From assembly GCA_037176885.1 (NCBI GenBank), contig JAWWNJ010000230.1:1-64000 (forward strand): a DNA stretch of 64,000 bases, written 5' to 3'. Source of the stretch: Favolaschia claudopus. Taxonomy: Eukaryota > Basidiomycota > Agaricomycetes > Agaricales > Mycenaceae. Positions 45,081 through 56,275 of the stretch are shown one piece after another; within the stretch, counting starts at the first letter, position 1; the number at the start of each line of letters is the position of its first letter. The position numbers and the translations under genes were made by a program. The notes beneath the pieces are model-generated. The model worked only from the letters and a program-made list of their open reading frames with translations, was not told the origin of the DNA and did not search any database.

Positions 45081-46029
45081 AGCTTGTTGCGGCCAACAAC
45101 AGTCAGACCAGTCGCTGGCACGTGTCTGATATCAACCACATGTTGTTGGGAGGACGCGACATCGCTCCTTGCCCTCTCCCACCACCTCCCTTCGCCCCCA
45201 GCCGCATCAAGTGCACCCCCGCTTCGAGCTTCGCGTGCGGCCGTTCGAGGACACCTCAAACGACTCTGTAATCAACTCAAGACGCCTATCTCCGCAAGAC
45301 AGGGAACACTTTATCGGAACTTTCGTGCAACTCGACTCACTGCAAGACTCGAAGCCTTCCGTGACCAAGACTTCAAGACAATACACGACGTTCTTCAATA
45401 CTTGTTCTTCAATACTTGCTCTCTGGGATGGTTGATTCAAGATTCAAGCTCCTCAAGCTTCTCACTTTTTCTCGCAAGTCGTGGGTCTTATGTCTATGCT
45501 CGTGTCAAATTCTGGTCAAGCCGATCCGTCTCATCAAGCGGGAAGAATGTCAAGGCCATCAACTTTCAATGTCGCTCTCCAAGCTCGTTTCTCCAAGCAT
45601 TCAAGGATGATCTGTGTTGATTGACTCTCTCCTCGACCACTGCATTCAATGTGGTGAGCGCGCAGTTTCCATTGCAGCACCTTTAACTCTTTTCTTTCCT
45701 CTCTTTTTGTGACATGGCATTCTTGTAACTTGATCTCATATATATATACATGCTTGTTCTCTATTGAAGCGCGCCTTGAGGAGCGGCGAGGAATGGGAAT
45801 GGAAAGCAGTGGCAGCTGGGATTGTAACATCACAAATCAATCGATCAATCAATCTGACACGGCTACGCTCAAGTTTTTTGGGGCTCAGGTTAAAGCGCAA
45901 CACTCTTACCCTGAGGTTAGGCTCTTCCTTTTTAAGATTTTTCTAGGTTTTTATGGAACTCAGGCTCATGGATTCAAACTGAATAAATTTTTAGTGGATT
46001 TGCCTGCCTGTGTAGTGGGCCATATTAGT
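45081..46029. other. No recognised gene
   Basis: Plus-strand frames here resemble fragments of the 43.8-44.0 kb region (CTCTCCCACCACC type blocks) but no domain was recognised. The stretch 45740-45760 is a short TA-rich run. Confidence 0.35.
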
Positions 46030-46205
46030 GGGTACGGGCACTGCCTGTGCCGAAAGCGGCAGCTTTGTACTTGTTTGGTGCAGAGGCCCTTGGTTCCAAT
46101 CTTGCAAAGGTTTCACCGCCCGAAAAACGGGCTGTATCTCTATAGTAGTACTGAGTTAAAATGTTCATAAGAGGCATAAAAATAAAAGTTATCCCTTTTG
46201 GGACA
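46030..46205. repeat. Dispersed repeat, inverted copy of the 503-715 region
   Basis: The match includes GCAAAGGTTTCACCGCCC and AAAAATAAAAGTTATCCC blocks. No coding frame is conserved between the copies. Confidence 0.65.
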
Positions 46206-46561
46206 CCCTCTCACCCTTCATCTCAAACCTGCTGCATTTGTTCAACACTAAACCACTTCAAGAGGAAGACAAAGGAATTTTACAAATTCAAGGGATAAGA
46301 TCTGAGGACGCTTGCTACTGGAGTATTTTTCTCCGCAAAGTTGAAACGTTACAGTGTGTTTTGAATAAATGATGGATTTTATACTGCTCTCGAAACGCTT
46401 GAGGTCACAGATGTCACACTTGTGATTCTTCTGCACCTTCTCATCGGCCCTCTCATACTGCTCTCTGTCGACGTTTCTGGCTTCGGTATCTTTGCTTTGA
46501 TGTCCTTGCACAATGCCCCCACCCTCCCGACGTCAAAAGGCGGCTAGACAACGTATCAATA

Positions 46562-47028
46562 GGGTCATTCACACCTCCCTTTTTTGCTCCCTTTTTGCTT
46601 CCCTTTTTTCCCTCCTTTTTGCTGATTTTACGGTTCTACCAAAAAAGCTTGTTAGAACTTGGTTTTTTTTGTCAACTGCACCTTTTTATACCTCTCAATA
46701 GAAAAGTCAACATATATTAGGCAAGAACTGAGGTTAATGAGAAGAAGTATGAAAAAGGAAGAATAAAACGAGATCAAAAGGGCTCAAAAAGGATGCTCTG
46801 AGCGGAGCGTTCACACCTCCCTTTTTGCAGCCCATTTTTCGCTCCCATTTTTCTACCGTTTCGGCCAAAACTGCACATTTGACCCCAATTTTTTTATAGG
46901 TCTTCCCTTTTTAACAATCTGATTGGAAAAAACCAAAAAAGAAAAACGAAGAGAATACAGAAAACGGCGAAAAAGGGAGTGAAAAAGGAAGCAAAAAAGG
47001 AGCGGAAAAAGGGAGGTGTGAACGACCC
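46562..47028. mobile_element. 467-bp MITE with A/T-tract TIRs, TA duplication
   Basis: The ends are inverted copies starting GGGTCATTCACACCTCCCTT and continuing into runs of CCCTTTTT; TA flanks both sides (46560-46561 and 47029-47030). An internal copy of the end (GTTCACACCTCCCTTTTTGC at about 46818) points to a partial internal duplication. Confidence 0.8.
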
Positions 47029-47426
47029 TATTCGCGCTGATCCTCAGACTCTCCCGTCCGCTAGTCTCTCCTGAACAGACGCTCTATGTATGTATACCAG
47101 CTCGGTGCCCTCGCTACATAGAGTCTGTTGTTTACCGCGCCCCTCGGACCGTGTAAGAAGCTTATTAGGTAATCTTATATAAGCCGGAAACCGCCGAGCT
47201 TTCATTTCTCTTACTTCCTCTCAGTATTTTCTCTAATTTCAGCAATAGGCAGCCTATTGTTGCGCTGCAGGATGCCTCTGGGTCTTTGAATGAATTTTAT
47301 TCAAGCATTTTTGATAAGTTGCAAGTTTTTTCTGCTTGTCCGAAGGCCTTCGGCCGAAAGTCACGAGCCTCCCCCGCCAACTATCTGCGGCAACTCCACA
47401 GAGGTTCCAGCAAATCTAGGCACATA

Positions 47427-48310
47427 CTCGTCATCACATAAAGTAACCGGAAATTTGATCGGTTTGGGCCAAATTTGTAGTTTTTTGTGGTGAATTTTTT
47501 ATGAACATAATGTTTGACATCTACTGACATCTCATGCACTGGTCATCTCAGCCAGGAAGATTCAGTACAGCTCGTAGACTAAGAATAACTTTGACACTTG
47601 TGATTTTGCGCAATTCGACAAAAGCGCAGCATTGGACAATGATTTTGGCACATAGTTATGAGTTTGATACTCTTGGGTAGTAGATATGTATGGAATGATT
47701 CCACAGCACAAGAATTGGACCGGAAAGATAAGTGCAAATGCAAAGTCTAGGCAAGTTTTGTCCGAGGGCACACAACAAACATAAACAGATTTGCGTGCTG
47801 CAACATTTTCACAGCTGAAAGTCATATTTTGAAGGGCAGTTGCTTCCAAACTGTCTGTAACTACAAGATAAGACGGTGAACCAGTATTATGCGTCATTCG
47901 TGTACCTTCCAACAGTTTCATTCGAACCAAAACCACAATTTCAACAATTCTGGCTAAGATCTTTGCATGCACCTTTTCTTGCCAATATTGCAGGTTGAAG
48001 GTCATACAAAAGGCTGCTCGCGGTACCCCTAAGTCTGAACAACTACCATATCACACCACAATCACCCTACATGCGTCTCAAACAGGGATTTGGTTATATT
48101 CTCTGCATTATTCACAGTCAAACTATTGCAAACCGAGGCACTCTCGAATTTGTGCAGACTCATGGTCAACGTATACAACGGCAATCTTCTTCAAACTCAT
48201 ACGGGGTAAATGGAACATACCAAACTACAATATAGGATACAAGTGCCGTGAGAAAAACACGTGACCGCGTCAAAATAGCACAATTTCCGGTTACTTTCTG
48301 TGATGACGAG
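47427..48310. mobile_element. Tc1/mariner-type MITE, 884 bp, TA duplication
   Basis: Ends are inverted copies starting CTCGTCATCACA and sharing the AAAGTAACCGGAAATT motif with the elements at 23508 and 35251. TA flanks both sides (47425-47426 and 48311-48312). The length is close to the 881-bp member. No transposase frame was recognised. Confidence 0.85.
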
Positions 48311-48467
48311 TAGAATTGTAGTTCGGGCTATTATAGTTAAAATCTACCAAAAATTTGAACAGAAAACGCGTCTCTGGAGCAAGATAAACGCGCCGTGGAT
48401 TCTGCTTAGATAAGATTATGGATCAATGAGTTGCATATAATATCACACACCTTTTTGTGTACAAACT

Positions 48468-48944
48468 TTATGGTCGATTCATAGTCCGAACGCGAACAGA
48501 ACAGCGCAGAGGTATGGGTGAGCCATTGAATCTATAGAATATAAGGATTAAGAGAGAGGGCGACAGAGAAACAACTATAGTTACACTGAGGTGAAGAGCT
48601 CCAAGATCCAGGATCAACGACCGGTATGTGTATGATAGATCCTTCAGTTCGAGAGTGGTAAGCGGGTCCGGATCGGCAGGTCCGGCAGCCTTGGTTGTGT
48701 GCCACATCGGAGGGTAAACAGGCCCCTGAGACAAGTTTGTGCCACGCTTGACCGTGCAGGTGGAGTCAATTTGATAAGGCAAACCGAGGGAAGCAGGATG
48801 GTCTTTGGGAAACTTGGTCTCTTCGGCTTCAGTCGCGTCGATGTCGATGCCGAGCAGTTGGAGCTTAATACCGGCCTCAAGGAGCTCTTTGAGACGCTTC
48901 ATAGCAGCCAAGAATGACGCTTTAGATTCCCTGGTTTCGGGCAT
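48468..48944 (-). CDS. Small conserved-looking hypothetical protein
   Basis: Starting at the ATG at 48944, the minus strand encodes a charged helical N terminus (RESKASFLAAMKRLKELLEA) followed by LQLLGIDIDATEAEE and a short C-terminal part. A GT-AG intron of about 53 nt is likely at about 48537-48589, so the true C terminus differs from simple translation. Codon composition and a clean divergent promoter argue that it is a real gene. I do not recognise the family; the leucine-rich helix could serve in a complex. Confidence 0.5.
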   Translation of the reverse strand: MPETRESKASFLAAMKRLKELLEAGIKLQLLGIDIDATEAEETKFPKDHPASLGLPYQIDSTCTVKRGTNLSQGPVYPPMWHTTKAAGPADPDPLTTLELKDLSYTYRSLILDLGALHLSVTIVVSLSPSLLILIFYRFNGSPIPLRCSVRVRTMNRP

Positions 48945-49127
48945 AGTGAGGGAAGGCAGAGAGAGACGGAGAGGAGAACGTTGAGAAGGTGGTGGGAGAA
49001 AGGAAGAAGATCAACTTCACGTGACGGTGTGTCACCGGCTATCCCGGCGCCCGGGTCCGAGGTACATAAATACTTATTTGATTTCGGCGTCGTCTCCCAA
49101 TTATCTCTCCTCCTCCTCTAGATCGTC
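48945..49127. promoter_or_regulatory. Bidirectional promoter region
   Basis: The 183 bp between two divergent start codons (48944 minus, 49128 plus) contain an AT-rich stretch (ACATAAATACTTATTTGATT) about 55 bp upstream of the plus-strand gene and a pyrimidine tract CTCTCCTCCTCCTC just before its ATG. Both are common in fungal promoters and leaders. Confidence 0.4.
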
Positions 49128-49861
49128 ATGTCTCTAGCAGATGGGAACCTCCCACTGTTGATTCCTCCCAATCCTGTCAACCAGGATCTCGACATAATGA
49201 GGCTCCCCACAATGACACTCGCTGACTTAACAGCAGATTGATGAATACGAGTCTGGTGCCCGGATCCTTGTTGTTCTGAAAAGTACACCTCAATACCTTC
49301 CAAAATTCATGAGCCCCAAGATTGATGACATTCTATAGGACTTGTTTTTGATGTTACCGGCATGAAAGAGGCCTTCAGTTCAAGGGGATTGTTTGAATTT
49401 TACCCCAAGAATAGAGGGTTTGCGAAGAGCCATTGGAGCCATTGAATGGCTACCGATTTCCGTATTAGGAAAGTTTGATGGGCTAAACTTTTATGTCGAA
49501 GTCAAGAAGAGCTATTTGGAATGAAAATTGGATGCTCAGACCGGGGGTAGCTTTCGTCAATACGCCGGAATTCGGGCACTTGCGTAGCCATTAGCCATTC
49601 AATGGCTGCATCGCAAACAGGCTAATGATATTACATACGCGTTAGCAAAAGGGAGCGTTTATGAAGTAGATGCTCGGGTCGGCGGGGAATCAGGACTGAC
49701 CGACAGAGAGAAAGAAAATTTGGAGCGCTGGTTCACTATTTTCAAGTGTGTTGCCTTTATCAATGATTTTGTTCAACGTGTTCTGATGAGTGCTTGAAAG
49801 AAATCGGTTCGAAATAATTGGAAAGACAGATCAAGTCGATCAGGGATTGTACTCGAATTGA
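49128..49861 (+). pseudogene. Dap1/MAPR-like cytochrome b5-fold haem-binding protein, split by a MITE
   Basis: The sequence reads MSLADGN at 49128, then after a frame change IDEYESGARILVVLK, an intron at 49283-49338, LVFDVTGMKEAFSSRGLFEF up to 49409, the MITE, then NDITYALAKGSVYEVDARVG and GLTDREKENLERWFTIFK, an intron at 49746-49800, and NRFEIIGK before the TGA at 49859-49861. The ILV-x-LK-x-LVFDVT block and the E-W-F-x-x-F ending match membrane-associated progesterone receptor/Dap1 proteins, which bind haem and support cytochrome P450s in sterol synthesis. Removing the MITE plus one AAT gives YPKND, the spacing expected for the family. The frame change near 49231 is either a mutation or an unrecognised splice. 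Confidence 0.65.
49413..49623. mobile_element. AGAGGG/AGCCTG MITE, copy B (uninterrupted reference copy)
   Basis: The 211-bp element begins AGAGGGTTTGCGAAGAGCC and its other end, read inverted, begins AGCCTGTTTGCGATGCAGCC. AAT is duplicated at 49410-49412 and 49624-49626. It is the reference that proves the GA and ATG duplications inside copy A. Confidence 0.85.
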
Positions 49862-50070
49862 TCTGAAGTCATGAACAGAAGTCGAGTATCGGAGGAGTCT
49901 CGAGTCGTTTAATATAACAGAACATTTCGGCTTTGCCAGTCGTTGTGCAGTGTTGAATTATGAGTTATTCTGTTAACTCTATAATTACGATTGAACACCA
50001 ACATTCTACGCTTCTGCTTCGTTGAGATGCGGACGCTTATCAAATTCTATTCGACTGTTTCATCTAATAC

Positions 50071-51838
50071 CTACTGTACGCTTCCCTGTTGTATCTCCTG
50101 AGCAATCTGCAATGCACGAACCCAAACCAATCGCCGAACGTTCATGTTTCTCGAGAACAGATCAACTGACGCATCTAATCGCAGGTCAAGCAGCTGAAGC
50201 TGTCTAGGAGTAAAAGGACATCCAGGGGGCTCGCACAGAACTTCCGAGAGGTTCGCGGGGGTGCTGGACGACGCAAAAGGGTCAGTGTTGTTGGTGCGCT
50301 CGTCTGGATTGTTCTCGAACAAATGAGCCATTAACTCTGGCTCCGCATTTGCCTCCCAGTCGATCCCGTACTCATCAATTTTCTCGTCGTCAGCCGCCAA
50401 GAAGGAAGATATCCCCCGTCGACCCTCCCGCAACATCCCGAACGTGAATAGATCGCGTGGACTGCGTTCACGTTGGCGGCGTACCGTAAGCTGATGCGAA
50501 TTCCAGGCTTCGCACCAGTCCAGAGCATCACGATTGATCGACGCAAGAAATAGATGATGAAGGAGCCATATATGGCCCGGGCGCGTGGGGTTGAGGCCGT
50601 GGTTAGTTTCCAAATCAAGAAATAAAACTTTCCATTTCTTGCCGAAGCCATGGGTGACATCGTACCATAGGCGTTCGATGCGGGTGTTGTGAACACTCCT
50701 GAAACAAAGAGCTGAGTGAAAATTGTGCGCACAGAAATTCAACTTACCTTCCCCAGATGAAGGAACCTCGACCAGATCCTTTGACCCGTTCCATATATTC
50801 CGCAACCTCGATGTTTTCAACACCATGATCGCCTCGCATACGGCTGGGACAACCATGGAGAGCAATCACATCGAGCAGGAGGCGTAGAACGCTTGCGCCA
50901 CGGTTGTTGTTGTGCACGCGAATGCCGAGCACGAACCTGGAATACCCGTCAATGATGCAGTGAATGACAATCTTGTAGCGAATGAGGCCTGGGATGCAAG
51001 GTTCAGCTAAATAAATTAAAATGCACAAAGGAACCGACCGTGTTGACCGTCAAGATGGGCAAGTGACATCGGTCCAGGGACACGAGGCTGATCTGGCGAT
51101 CACCGAAGATCGCGGGAGCACCATGTACACGCAAGTACGAGGCAGTGATCCGATCCCGGGGGATGCGGTACCCTTGGGATTTCAAATGACCGCGAATCAT
51201 ACGACGCCCAAACTGAGGGAAAACTTCCAGCGTCTCCGAGAGAAGGAGATCAAGCTCTTCGTTTGAGACAGGCGGTGCTGTCGAGGTATGAACGACTTCG
51301 AGTTCGCCGTTGGAGTTTGTTCGCGATTGAAACACAGGAGCGCCGGGTTGAACTAGTCCAGCTCGAAGAGCAGCACGGCGAACAGTGCGAGCTGAAACAC
51401 CAAGTTTAGGAGCAATTCCGGTCGGACCACGAAGATCGAGGGCGGCCCTCAAAAATTGGGGATCAATCTCAACGCGCGGCCGGCCTCGTCGCCCAGTACG
51501 AACACGATGAACGACAGTCAGAGGGGCAGCATCAGGCGGGTCCATCGAGTTGTGGCAAGCAAGATCAAGAGCTGTGACCATGTCGGTGACAGATGTTTGA
51601 AGAGTAGCATACTCCTCTGGGGGGAAAACAGCTCGATGCTAATGGACGCTATTAGCATTCAAAGCGAATCGTATTGGTGCCATTCTTACCATCTCTGCCG
51701 CCGAAGCTAACGCCAGTGCCCTGTCTCGAATAGCATTCAAGCTCGGTGGATCTCCAACCATAGTGCGCAGAGCTGACAGAACCGTTGTGAAGAGCGTGAT
51801 AGGCGTCTCGTAGGTTGCTCAGTTGTGGGTCAATGTTC
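50071..51838 (-). pseudogene. Integrase-core (rve-type) protein gene with one frameshift
   Basis: The minus strand starts MNIDPQLSNLRD at 51838. A helix-turn-helix-like region follows (GIAPKLGVSARTVRRAALRA), then, after a one-base frame change at about 51095-51105, PGPMSLAHLDGQHG, an intron at about 50992-51045, and HCIIDGYSRFVLGIRV. The remainder includes RMRGDHGVENIEVA and, after an intron at about 50701-50745, NTRIERLWYDV. The catalytic D, D and E are thus visible (HLDGQH, RGDHGVEN, RIERLW). This is the RNase H-like integrase core seen in a large family of unclassified fungal and animal proteins. No terminal repeats were found around it, so it may be a domesticated or stranded transposase. 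Confidence 0.65.
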
Positions 51839-52269
51839 ATACGAGCCAGTAGAGCTACTAGAGATCCGGCAGAATGCGCACAAGACAGTCAGGAAGAAAG
51901 AGGATTGGGAGATGGAAACCGTGTAAAAACACCAAGATGACGACACGGGTGCTGATCTCGATCAGCTGGGAATGATGAGGCATCGCAATGAATGCAAGTT
52001 CAAATTCAAAACGAGTCAGAATGTCAACTTCAAACAGAGTTCAAGAAAAAGCAGGAATGGGCCGGATTCCTTAGGAATGCTGAGGATGCAAAGTTGAATG
52101 CTAAGACGTGGAAATACAAAATTCATTGGGAAATCCTCAGGACCAGCGATGATTTGTAGGGATTTGTGAGGAAAGCTGAGGATCGACGAGGAATGGGAAG
52201 GAATCGTGCGGAATGATGGGGAAACGTGATGATCGGCGAGGAAACAGACGCAAACCGCCCACCAAACTA
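51839..52269. other. Upstream of the integrase-like gene, no gene seen
   Basis: The stretch 52120-52260 carries several GAGGAA(A/T) and GGGAAT motifs but no recognisable element end or exon. Confidence 0.35.
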
Positions 52270-52446
52270 ACCATTTCCCGATGAGGAAACTTTGATGGCC
52301 CAGAGATTAATCGCAAATTACACAAGAGCTGCATGGAATGAAGTTTGGATGCTGAGACCGGGGTTAGCCTTTGTCAATGCGCCGGAATTTCGACTTTCGT
52401 GTAGCCAATAGCCATCCAATGGCTGCATCGCAAACTCGCTAATGTG
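52270..52446. mobile_element. AGAGGG/AGCCTG MITE, copy C, left end missing
   Basis: About 175 bp match the MITE at 49413-49623, including GGATGCTGAGACCGGGG and the terminal GCTGCATCGCAAAC block. The left terminal repeat is absent. Divergence is greater than between copies A and B, so this is an older copy. Confidence 0.65.
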
Positions 52447-53289
52447 GTAAGTACGTGTCCACCCATACTGTTTGTTCCTCACAGATCAAACTCAGGCATT
52501 AAGCCCTCGACCACGAATACAATACAGCATCAATCAGGCTCGCCGCAATGACCGTTATCGGGGAAGTGACCGAAGTAGGGATGCTTCGATATGAGGATGA
52601 GGTTCGGCGAGGTGTTTATGTTGAGGAACAACGATGCTTGGATGGCAACAAATTTGACTCATTAACCGTGCCTGTGGTTGGCTATGTCTCGGCAGTGTCT
52701 CGGCTAGACATAGCCAAATGATCCTCTCTGATCCTTGCGATTCCGGCTGATCCCCCTTGTCAAGCTCGGGATTTGCCGTCGATCCACCCAAAACTCAGTC
52801 CGACTTCAAAATTACTTCCACAGGCTCAAAGGTCTCAATAAATCCCTGCATTTTGTGGGGGTACGAAGTTTGAAAGCCTATATACATTTTGAAATAAGTC
52901 GCTTATTTGATTTTCAAATGTTGAAACATTAAATCCGATAACGGCGGGATCTTCAATACTGAACGCTTACATCCTCTTTTGGGAATTTTGGAATCCAACT
53001 GAGCCAAAAGTTGGATTTCGAAGGCAGTCGCTAGTGTTGAGGGTCTGGGTAGTTGACTACAGCCTACCATGTAACCTATGGCTCGTCTGACATACTCCAG
53101 CGCATCGGCTTGATTTTTTCAACATGTTTGACTCGTTTTGTTGTACCGGTGTGCTAAACCCGCGAGGGAGCAGAAATTGATCTCAGGATGTCCGAATCAA
53201 TAGTCGTACGCTGTCTGTAATGTCTTCTAAACTCGCTTTTGGGCTTCCTTCGAGAATCTAATCGGTACATTTGCTGTATTGAGCAACTC
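52447..53289. other. No gene; perfect 12-bp hairpin at 52677-52716
   Basis: TTGGCTATGTCT and its exact complement AGACATAGCCAA flank a 16-nt loop. The TATGTCTCGG motif also occurs in the 4.7- and 27.6-kb repeat. No coding region was recognised. Confidence 0.4.
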
Positions 53290-53375
53290 CCACCCCAAGT
53301 TCCTGCTGAATCTCAAGTTTCAAAGAATTTTGGCCAAAATTCCGGCTTGATATGAAGTTGTGTCTGCTATCATAC
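53290..53375. repeat. Inverted copy of the 27298-27390 repeat
   Basis: The stretch from CCACCCCAAGTTCCTGCTGA to GTGTCTGCTATCATA matches the 27.3-kb copy in reverse. It abuts the truncated chromodomain gene. Confidence 0.6.
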
Positions 53376-53469
53376 CGTAGTTTCGGCTGGCAAACATGTG
53401 ACAAAGCGATGGGTGAGAGAACTATTTGATTATCAGAAACACTGATGAGCTATTAGATTCCTTTTACAG

Positions 53470-53716
53470 GGAAAATCCAGTGCCAGATGAAACCGGAGCA
53501 TACGAAGTGGAGAGAATTCTGTCGGTAGATAAACCAGATACAAAGCAGGTGGGAAGGATTTTAAATACCAAAGACAACGAGCTCATTCTGATTCAACAAC
53601 TCTGATTTCAGGACAAATTGTTGTACCTTGTCCGATGGAAAGGCTATTCTTCAAGCCACGACTCTTGGGAGCCGGAACAAAATCTAGAGTGGGTAGATCT
53701 AATGTCACTCTTTTGA
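53470..53716 (+). pseudogene. Chromodomain, 5'-truncated gene
   Basis: Two exons (53470-53548 and 53612-53716, intron 63 nt) join in frame to give GAYEVERILSVDKPDTKQ and [20 protein letters not shown] followed by PEQNLEW and a TGA at 53714-53716. The aromatic cage residues of a chromodomain (Y in YEVE, W in VRWKGY, W in SWEP) are present, so the domain itself could still bind methylated histone H3. The intron inside the domain argues for a host gene rather than a chromovirus integrase tail. The upstream part is absent, and the repeat at 53290-53375 marks the break. Confidence 0.7.
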
Positions 53717-54050
53717 AGAGCGCTGAATATTTTGTGGAGGAAGGAATGCGAAGCGTGAAATACTAGCTTTTTGGAAACGGGTGAAGGAGGGAGAGATTTC
53801 ATTGAGTGAATGTATCGGCATGCATGAATGGAACAGTGATCCAAGACGAGCGATGTGAAACTGGGAGGAAACTAAAGACAAACTGAATACTGTGGTATAA
53901 TTATTACTTTGATTTCTACTTACTTGAGTTTGGAATGGGCAGAATGGTCCAATGATCATCGATCATCAAGTGCGCTTGTGGGAAGTCGCGTCATTTCGTA
54001 TCAGGATGATCGTGCCGGGATCACCCGGCCGATCATCTTGTTTTCTCCCA

Positions 54051-55310
54051 TGTTGACGCGAAAGAGGAAGAGGGCTGAGGCCTCTTCTCAGCCGCCGCAG
54101 GTACAGGGCTGCATACAAATCATGAGAGCTTGCTGACATTTCAACAGCCTGAAGACCCGAAAGAACCGGAAGATCCAGAAGTGCCTGAGGTCGACATAAT
54201 CGCACTCATCAAGAAGCTCAGCAAGACGAGGTCGAATTTGAGCGAGGATCAGTTTGCTGCGCTCGAAGCTGGCATCAACGATGTTGAAGACAGTCAGCTA
54301 GCATTACTCAACCCTCCCATGGAACGGGCACAGTTGGATTTGCTCCTAGCCCAGGTGCGGACTGGCAAGGGTTTACGGAAGAAGCATAGAGGACAACTTC
54401 GCACCGCCGCGCCTTGCTGGGGTCGGGTTTTCCCGAACATCTCGGAGGTCGAAGGCGGCCGGAAAGGCTGGCTCATGGTCATGGCAGGGATTATCATCCC
54501 GCGATTGGAACGGAAGCCGGCTGAGCCAATTTCGGATATTTCCGCTGAAGCCGAGTTGTTGCGGCGCAATCATTGGAACGGCTTCGCAAGATGCTGGCCC
54601 TATCCTTCGAGGCGTGCAAGACCTCGCTGATACGATGTATCCTGGAATCTATCAGGTGCGCTTTTTGTCGTTCTCATCAACTGTATTTACAACCCAGATG
54701 CATTGTCTCAGGTACATCCCAAGCCGATCTTGTTCATCGATCAAAAGAACAAGGCGGCGCACGAGGGCATCGAGTATGAGCCCTTTTCGACCTTCGCCCG
54801 CTTCATCAATACCGGTCCTCAAGGGTGTGTCATCACGATTGCGCTTGTTGTGCTGTGGGAAAGCAGCCCAGTAGGAAAGCACTTCGTTGAGTGGATGGGA
54901 GAAGACATGCACGCTAACATTGTTTTCTTGATTCACCCCCTGCGGGCCGAGGAAAAGTTGTGGTAGTCGGTGAGCTCAACATCGATAGCCTGCGAGGTTT
55001 CCTGCCCAATCCTCTATCCGGACGTATGACAGCTATGCTCAAGAAATCTGAAAACGTACCTTTGGATGCTTGGTGCAATCAGCCGCGAAAGGAAACCAAC
55101 ACTGGGCCGAATTGTCTCCCAATGGCTCTGGAATGGATGATCGAGATTGTGGCCGGGGGTCTGCCGCGGCTGGGGATAGAGAGAGATCAGAATGGCGGCG
55201 CGAAAGGGATATCAGGATTTCGTGTACTGAACCTCTGATTATTTTGACATATCAATATGCTGCAAAGATTTGTGCTGATCTTGTAGGGAAAAGAAAGTCC
55301 GGGTGAGTGA
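54051..55310 (+). CDS. Unrecognised multi-exon gene
   Basis: The first exon (ATG at 54051) encodes MLTRKRKRAEASSQPPQ; an intron at about 54102-54147 leads to a segment with PEDPKEPEDPEVPEVD and a helical region (SKTRSNLSEDQFAALEAGIN). A later exon reads VHPKPILFIDQKNKAAHEGI and WESSPVGKHFVEWMGEDMHA; between them the frame changes near 54570-54660, where a further intron is likely. The conserved look of the second half suggests a real protein but no family was recognised. Two basic residues clusters at the N terminus could be a nuclear signal. Confidence 0.4.
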
Positions 55311-56275
55311 TGGCATTTGTGCACATGCCCGAGGGATGTATGAGATGCTCGGGCTGAGTCAATTAGCATATAAAATAATGCTGCAAGAGTGGTGAAAGGT
55401 TTGACTTTCCGTTACAACTTCCAACGCGAAAAACAAAAGCTCGGGCTGAGATGGTGAAAGATCTCAGGGTCCGTCTTGGCGTTTTTCATATTGTTCACAT
55501 CTATCAAGTATATAATACCCATTTTGTGCATCCAAATTACCTTACACAATCATGCCTCCAGCGTCATTCAACACTTTCTGTTCTATTTGTACGTGTTGTT
55601 TGATGTGATGCTTGATGCGATCTGCCGCGGGTGGATTTGAAGTACACTCAGGATGATTTGCAGACAGTCGGTAACTTTGGAAACACACTTACCTTGTATA
55701 AAATATGTAATTCAATCTTCCGGTACCCCTTTGTCTATACCTGTGTATGAATTTTCGACTTCCTCAAGTGACGGAATAGTGTGACAGACTGTCACAATCT
55801 CGACCCGAGATGCAAATCGACTCATTTCAGCGCGAAAGATCGCTGAATTTCGCTGTAAAGCTGCAAATGAGGCCAAGATATTCTGTTGACCATCTCTGTA
55901 TATTGTATAGAAGTCAATCTCGCCGCAAAAACTTATTTAGAACTCGGTCAATTCTGGTTGAACTCTGAAAATGAACACAACAAGTCTATAGAATTGGTGC
56001 GTTGAACATGCAAGTAAGGTGCTTTAACAGTACGTCATAGGAAGCATTCCGAGCATATCAGATTTGGCTGGGGGTATAGAGTACCCTTGTAGGATTCTTT
56101 TAACCTCCGCTTCTTGTGCTCCTCCAACGGCAATCAGCAGACGATCATCCCGCCAATTACCGCCAACATCCTGGACCTGAAAAAATGCTCCCAATAATTT
56201 TTCGAGGTCCTCCTCCTTCGCCCTGACATCTGCGCTAAGCTCTCGACGCTGCAGATCTGTACGTCCACGGAGATA
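55311..56275. other. Intergenic, no gene seen
   Basis: A short start-like sequence (MPPASFNTFCSIC at 55553) is preceded by a pyrimidine-poor leader and runs into a stop quickly; it was not accepted as a gene. No repeat ends were recognised. Confidence 0.35.
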
